DNA of 34,919 nt, taken from positions 1 to 34,919 of the forward strand of contig CAZFQG010000047.1 in the NCBI GenBank assembly GCA_964520785.1. Direction: 5' to 3'. This stretch comes from CAZFQG01 sp964520785. GTDB taxonomy: Bacteria > Planctomycetota > Planctomycetia > Pirellulales > Thermoguttaceae. The notes beneath the pieces were generated by a model that worked only from the letters and a program-made list of their open reading frames with translations, did no database searches and was not told the DNA's origin. Positions 32,557 through 34,919 of this stretch are shown piece by piece; within the stretch, counting starts at the first letter, position 1, and each line of letters opens with the position of its first letter. Made by a program: the position numbers and the translations under genes.

Positions 32557-34515
32557 ATGAGAAGTGCGTTTCCTTGGGGCGCCATTGCGGTGCTGTTCTT
32601 TTTTTTGATCCCTCCGCCTTGTGCGGCGGAGCTTGCGGCGGCGCTCCGGGACGGCCGGATCGTGGTTCAGGGGGACCACTTTCGCGTCACGGTCGATGCG
32701 GCACGCGGGGGGGAGATTTCCGAGATCGCCCTCTTTGACGGTTCCCAGTGGCACTGCGTGCTCGGGGGGGACGGCCAGACGTGCCCCGCGGTGGAATTCA
32801 GTGACGGCGAAACTGAGTTCGCTCTGAACCGCTGTAGCGCACGGATCGAGGCTTTCCAGGCGGAACCGGACGTCGTCCGTTTTCGCGCGGTCGGTGTTCC
32901 CCATTCCCCGGATGGAAAACCGTCCCCCTGGAGCATTACCCTCGACTACGAAATCTACGCCGAAGGGGGCGTGTTCATCGAATCGGAAGTATCGCTTCCG
33001 GAGAAGCCGGCGACGCTCGCGGACGCGACCGTCTCACTCCGACTCGACGGCGCGGCCTGCACCGCGCCGAAGTACCGCCAGAGCGACCAGCCCCGGATCG
33101 CCGCGACGCTACCGGCCGCCAGAGTGGCCCTGGGGTTCTCCCCCGAGAGGAGCTACACGAACGAAATCGCCGTGATGGTGGAGCGGAACGAACCGCTGGC
33201 CGGCAAGACCGGCTTCTCGATGGAAAAGGGCCGTTTCACGTGGCGGCTGGCCGATGGCTCGAACCGCTTGACGCCGGGGTTCCGCTATGCGAACCGGTTC
33301 TCCATGGCCCTCGGAGCGGCCGCGACCGGCAAACCCAAGACGAATCTCGTCGGGTCGCGGGTGTACCACTGGATCAACTATCTGGACCGTACGGCGACCG
33401 AAGCCTGGTTTCCCACGGACGACCAGATCGACCGGATGGCGGCAAACGGGGCGACGATGTTGATTCTGCATCAGGACTGGATGCTCCAAAGCGGCAGCAA
33501 CGGCAAGCCGCATGCCGAGTACGACGTCATCCGGCACGAAGGGGCGCTCCGCCGGACGATCGAGCGTGCCCATGAAAAGGGGCTCAGGGTCGGGCTCTAC
33601 AGACGGGGCATCGAGCGGTACAGCCTCGACGCACCCTACTTCAACGAGTATTGCAGACCGAACTGGGACGGGTTCTACGTCGATTGGCACGGCCCGCATT
33701 GTATCGCGCTGCACGAAAAGAACTGCGCGCCCGAGACGCCGCTGCGGGATGCGCACTTTTCCACCGGCGGAACCGTCTTGCCGGCGTATGACTATTTCCG
33801 CTTTGCGAAGGGGCTTCGGGAAATCGTCGGCCCAAATGGGTTCCTGATCGGGCACATGGGCTTCGGCAACGCGGGCATTCTGCCGAACCTGTCGTTTGAC
33901 GGTTATCTTCCCGGCGAGACGTCGAGCGACCACAAGATGTTGTCGTCCGACGTCGACCACGCGGTGTTCGCCGGCATGACTGCCGGAGGTCTCTGTACCC
34001 CCTGGACGCTCGACGCGCCGGAATACACGACGCCGGAGGGAGTCGCCAAGATGGCCGCCTGGGGCTTCTATCCGCAGGTGGGCCTGGGACTCCAGCGGAA
34101 CCGGGACGCCACCCTTTTCCCACTCGATCCGGACGCCGAAGCAAACCGTTTCGCCCTGCCGTATTGGCGGGTGCTCTCGGCGGTAGACGCGGAGAAATGT
34201 CGGGTATTCAACCTGCCGAGCGAGAACCTGCCGGCCATCCGGTGGTCCAAGGCGGAGTTCGGCGGCGTCGTTTACAGGGAGTCGGGCGACGGGCCGGACG
34301 CCTTCCTTCTCGTCGCCGTAAATTTGGGCTCGACGCCGGCGTCCGCCGAGGCGGAGTTGCTCGCCGACGTGTTGGGCCTGGAAGGCGAATATACAGTCAT
34401 TCATATCGACGCGGCTACAGGCAACGCCGTCCCGCGCGGCACGACAACGGGGACGATTCGCACAAGCGAGTTGCCGCAATGGGGATTTGAAGGAATTAAA
34501 CTCAGCAAACCGTAG
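32557..34515 (+). CDS. Secreted glycosidase-like protein, beta-sandwich plus TIM barrel
   Basis: 652 residues. The signal peptide (residues 1-24, AIAVLFFFLIPPPCAA) precedes a beta-sandwich of about 230 residues (FRVTVDAARGGEISEIALFD and on). A TIM barrel begins near 265 (GSRVYHWINYLDR): strands at GATMLILHQDW, GLRVGLYRR, DGFYVDWHGPHC (possible catalytic D376), GFLIGHMGFGN and LSFDGYLPGE (acidic E454). A beta domain closes the protein (FLLVAVNLGS). This is the build of GH36/GH27-like or GH97-like glycosidases, but the exact family is not clear and no substrate is proposed. AGGA lies about 7 bases before the ATG. The next gene starts 42 bases downstream on the same strand. Confidence 0.72.
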   Translation: MRSAFPWGAIAVLFFFLIPPPCAAELAAALRDGRIVVQGDHFRVTVDAARGGEISEIALFDGSQWHCVLGGDGQTCPAVEFSDGETEFALNRCSARIEAFQAEPDVVRFRAVGVPHSPDGKPSPWSITLDYEIYAEGGVFIESEVSLPEKPATLADATVSLRLDGAACTAPKYRQSDQPRIAATLPAARVALGFSPERSYTNEIAVMVERNEPLAGKTGFSMEKGRFTWRLADGSNRLTPGFRYANRFSMALGAAATGKPKTNLVGSRVYHWINYLDRTATEAWFPTDDQIDRMAANGATMLILHQDWMLQSGSNGKPHAEYDVIRHEGALRRTIERAHEKGLRVGLYRRGIERYSLDAPYFNEYCRPNWDGFYVDWHGPHCIALHEKNCAPETPLRDAHFSTGGTVLPAYDYFRFAKGLREIVGPNGFLIGHMGFGNAGILPNLSFDGYLPGETSSDHKMLSSDVDHAVFAGMTAGGLCTPWTLDAPEYTTPEGVAKMAAWGFYPQVGLGLQRNRDATLFPLDPDAEANRFALPYWRVLSAVDAEKCRVFNLPSENLPAIRWSKAEFGGVVYRESGDGPDAFLLVAVNLGSTPASAEAELLADVLGLEGEYTVIHIDAATGNAVPRGTTTGTIRTSELPQWGFEGIKLSKP

Positions 34516-34556
34516 TATCGATTTCGGAAGCCGAGAATTCGTCGGCAAGGAAAAGC

Positions 34557-34919
34557 ATGAAGATTCAAGCCCTCAAACTCGAGGATGTCCATTTCGGCGA
34601 CCAGTGGCGAACCGACGTGGAAGACCATTGGGAATACGACGATTTCATGGCCGATCCGCGCTGGCGCGACGGCTGGATCAGCATGGATTGCGCGCTGTAC
34701 CATCGCCAGACGGATCGCGTTTTTCTGGGCATTACCTGCTTTAGCGCCAACGGCATTTTCAAGGCCTACGACCGGCGCGAAGGGCGATTCGTCGACCTCG
34801 GTTACGACCGGATCGCCGATCCGTTCGATGCCAAGTTCCACCGCTCGCTGGTGAGCGGGCCCGACGGATGTCTCTATGCGGCGCCCGCGTTGCTGCACTG
34901 CGCGGACAGATACATCGAG
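34557..34919 (+). CDS. Unrecognised protein, N-terminal part only
   Basis: 121 codons are visible, open to the window end. The ATG at 34557 has AAGGA 6 bases upstream. There is no signal peptide. The sequence starts MKIQALKLEDVHFGDQWRTD and is rich in aromatic residues and short strands (WISMDCALYHR, RVFLGITCFSANGIFKAYDR, GPDGCLYAAPALLHCAD), which suggests a beta-propeller. It lies 42 bases after the glycosidase-like gene and is probably co-transcribed with it. No family is claimed. Confidence 0.7.
   Translation, partial: MKIQALKLEDVHFGDQWRTDVEDHWEYDDFMADPRWRDGWISMDCALYHRQTDRVFLGITCFSANGIFKAYDRREGRFVDLGYDRIADPFDAKFHRSLVSGPDGCLYAAPALLHCADRYIE

Noticed and set aside
32292..32738. 148-codon frame overlapping the start of the last glycosidase-like gene
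   Set aside because: Arg/Gly-rich translation, no ribosome binding site, and it runs out of frame into a gene with a clear signal peptide.
33109..34548. 479-codon frame antisense to the last glycosidase-like gene
   Set aside because: The translation is Arg/Val-rich without domains; the plus-strand gene has signal peptide and barrel motifs.

Overview
The window is GC-rich bacterial chromosome, most likely from a member of the Planctomycetota or a close relative in the PVC group. This is inferred from gene content rather than from any marker gene. Four secreted proteins end in a PEP-CTERM sorting tail, one of them also carrying dockerin-like calcium repeats. There are secreted glycosidase-like proteins, a sulfatase, a Gfo/Idh/MocA oxidoreductase, a SUMF1-fold protein with a PEP-CTERM tail, and an excisionase-type HTH protein with a long acidic linker and a membrane anchor. 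No tRNA, rRNA, CRISPR array or insertion sequence was seen.

Layout. 1-4442: start of a membrane protein (minus), a large secreted glycosidase-like protein (minus) and a second TIM-barrel protein (plus). 4526-5423: a small RRM RNA-binding protein with its own promoter, a hairpin-rich 5' leader and a terminator-like hairpin, followed by about 400 bases without a convincing gene that can fold into a long rod. 5424-6317: Tat-exported aldo/keto reductase. 6366-9438 (minus): beta-helix/dockerin/PEP-CTERM protein, a cupin and a membrane-anchored protein of unknown function. 10120-10992: DNRLRE-like PEP-CTERM protein with a perfect 14-bp terminator. 11332-13305: argS. 13322-18860 (minus): a GldA/GldF-GldG/DUF4340 ABC export operon. 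19360-21496: HEAT-repeat protein and a small membrane protein. 21553-23690: two more PEP-CTERM proteins. 24041-27143 (minus): Gfo/Idh/MocA oxidoreductase and sulfatase. 28058-29344: aromatic leader peptide, attenuator and DAHP synthase. 29369-31845 (minus): OmpA-type lipoprotein, HTH/membrane protein and a small exported protein. 32557-34919: another secreted glycosidase-like protein and the start of an unrecognised gene.

The strongest regulatory find is upstream of the DAHP synthase gene. A 24-codon ORF (28058-28132) has eight aromatic residues in nine consecutive codons (WFGFFWYYF). A strong intrinsic terminator (28159-28195) follows, then the gene for the first enzyme of aromatic amino acid synthesis. 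A competing pairing able to break the terminator is visible. This is the layout of a ribosome-mediated transcription attenuator that could sense Trp, Phe and Tyr together.

Much of the rest fits a surface-polysaccharide lifestyle: exported glycosidase-like enzymes, a sulfatase, sugar-type oxidoreductases, and PEP-CTERM proteins presumably handled by an exosortase encoded elsewhere. Several intergenic regions carry perfect inverted repeats, promoter-like sequences and an orphan terminator, all flagged below.
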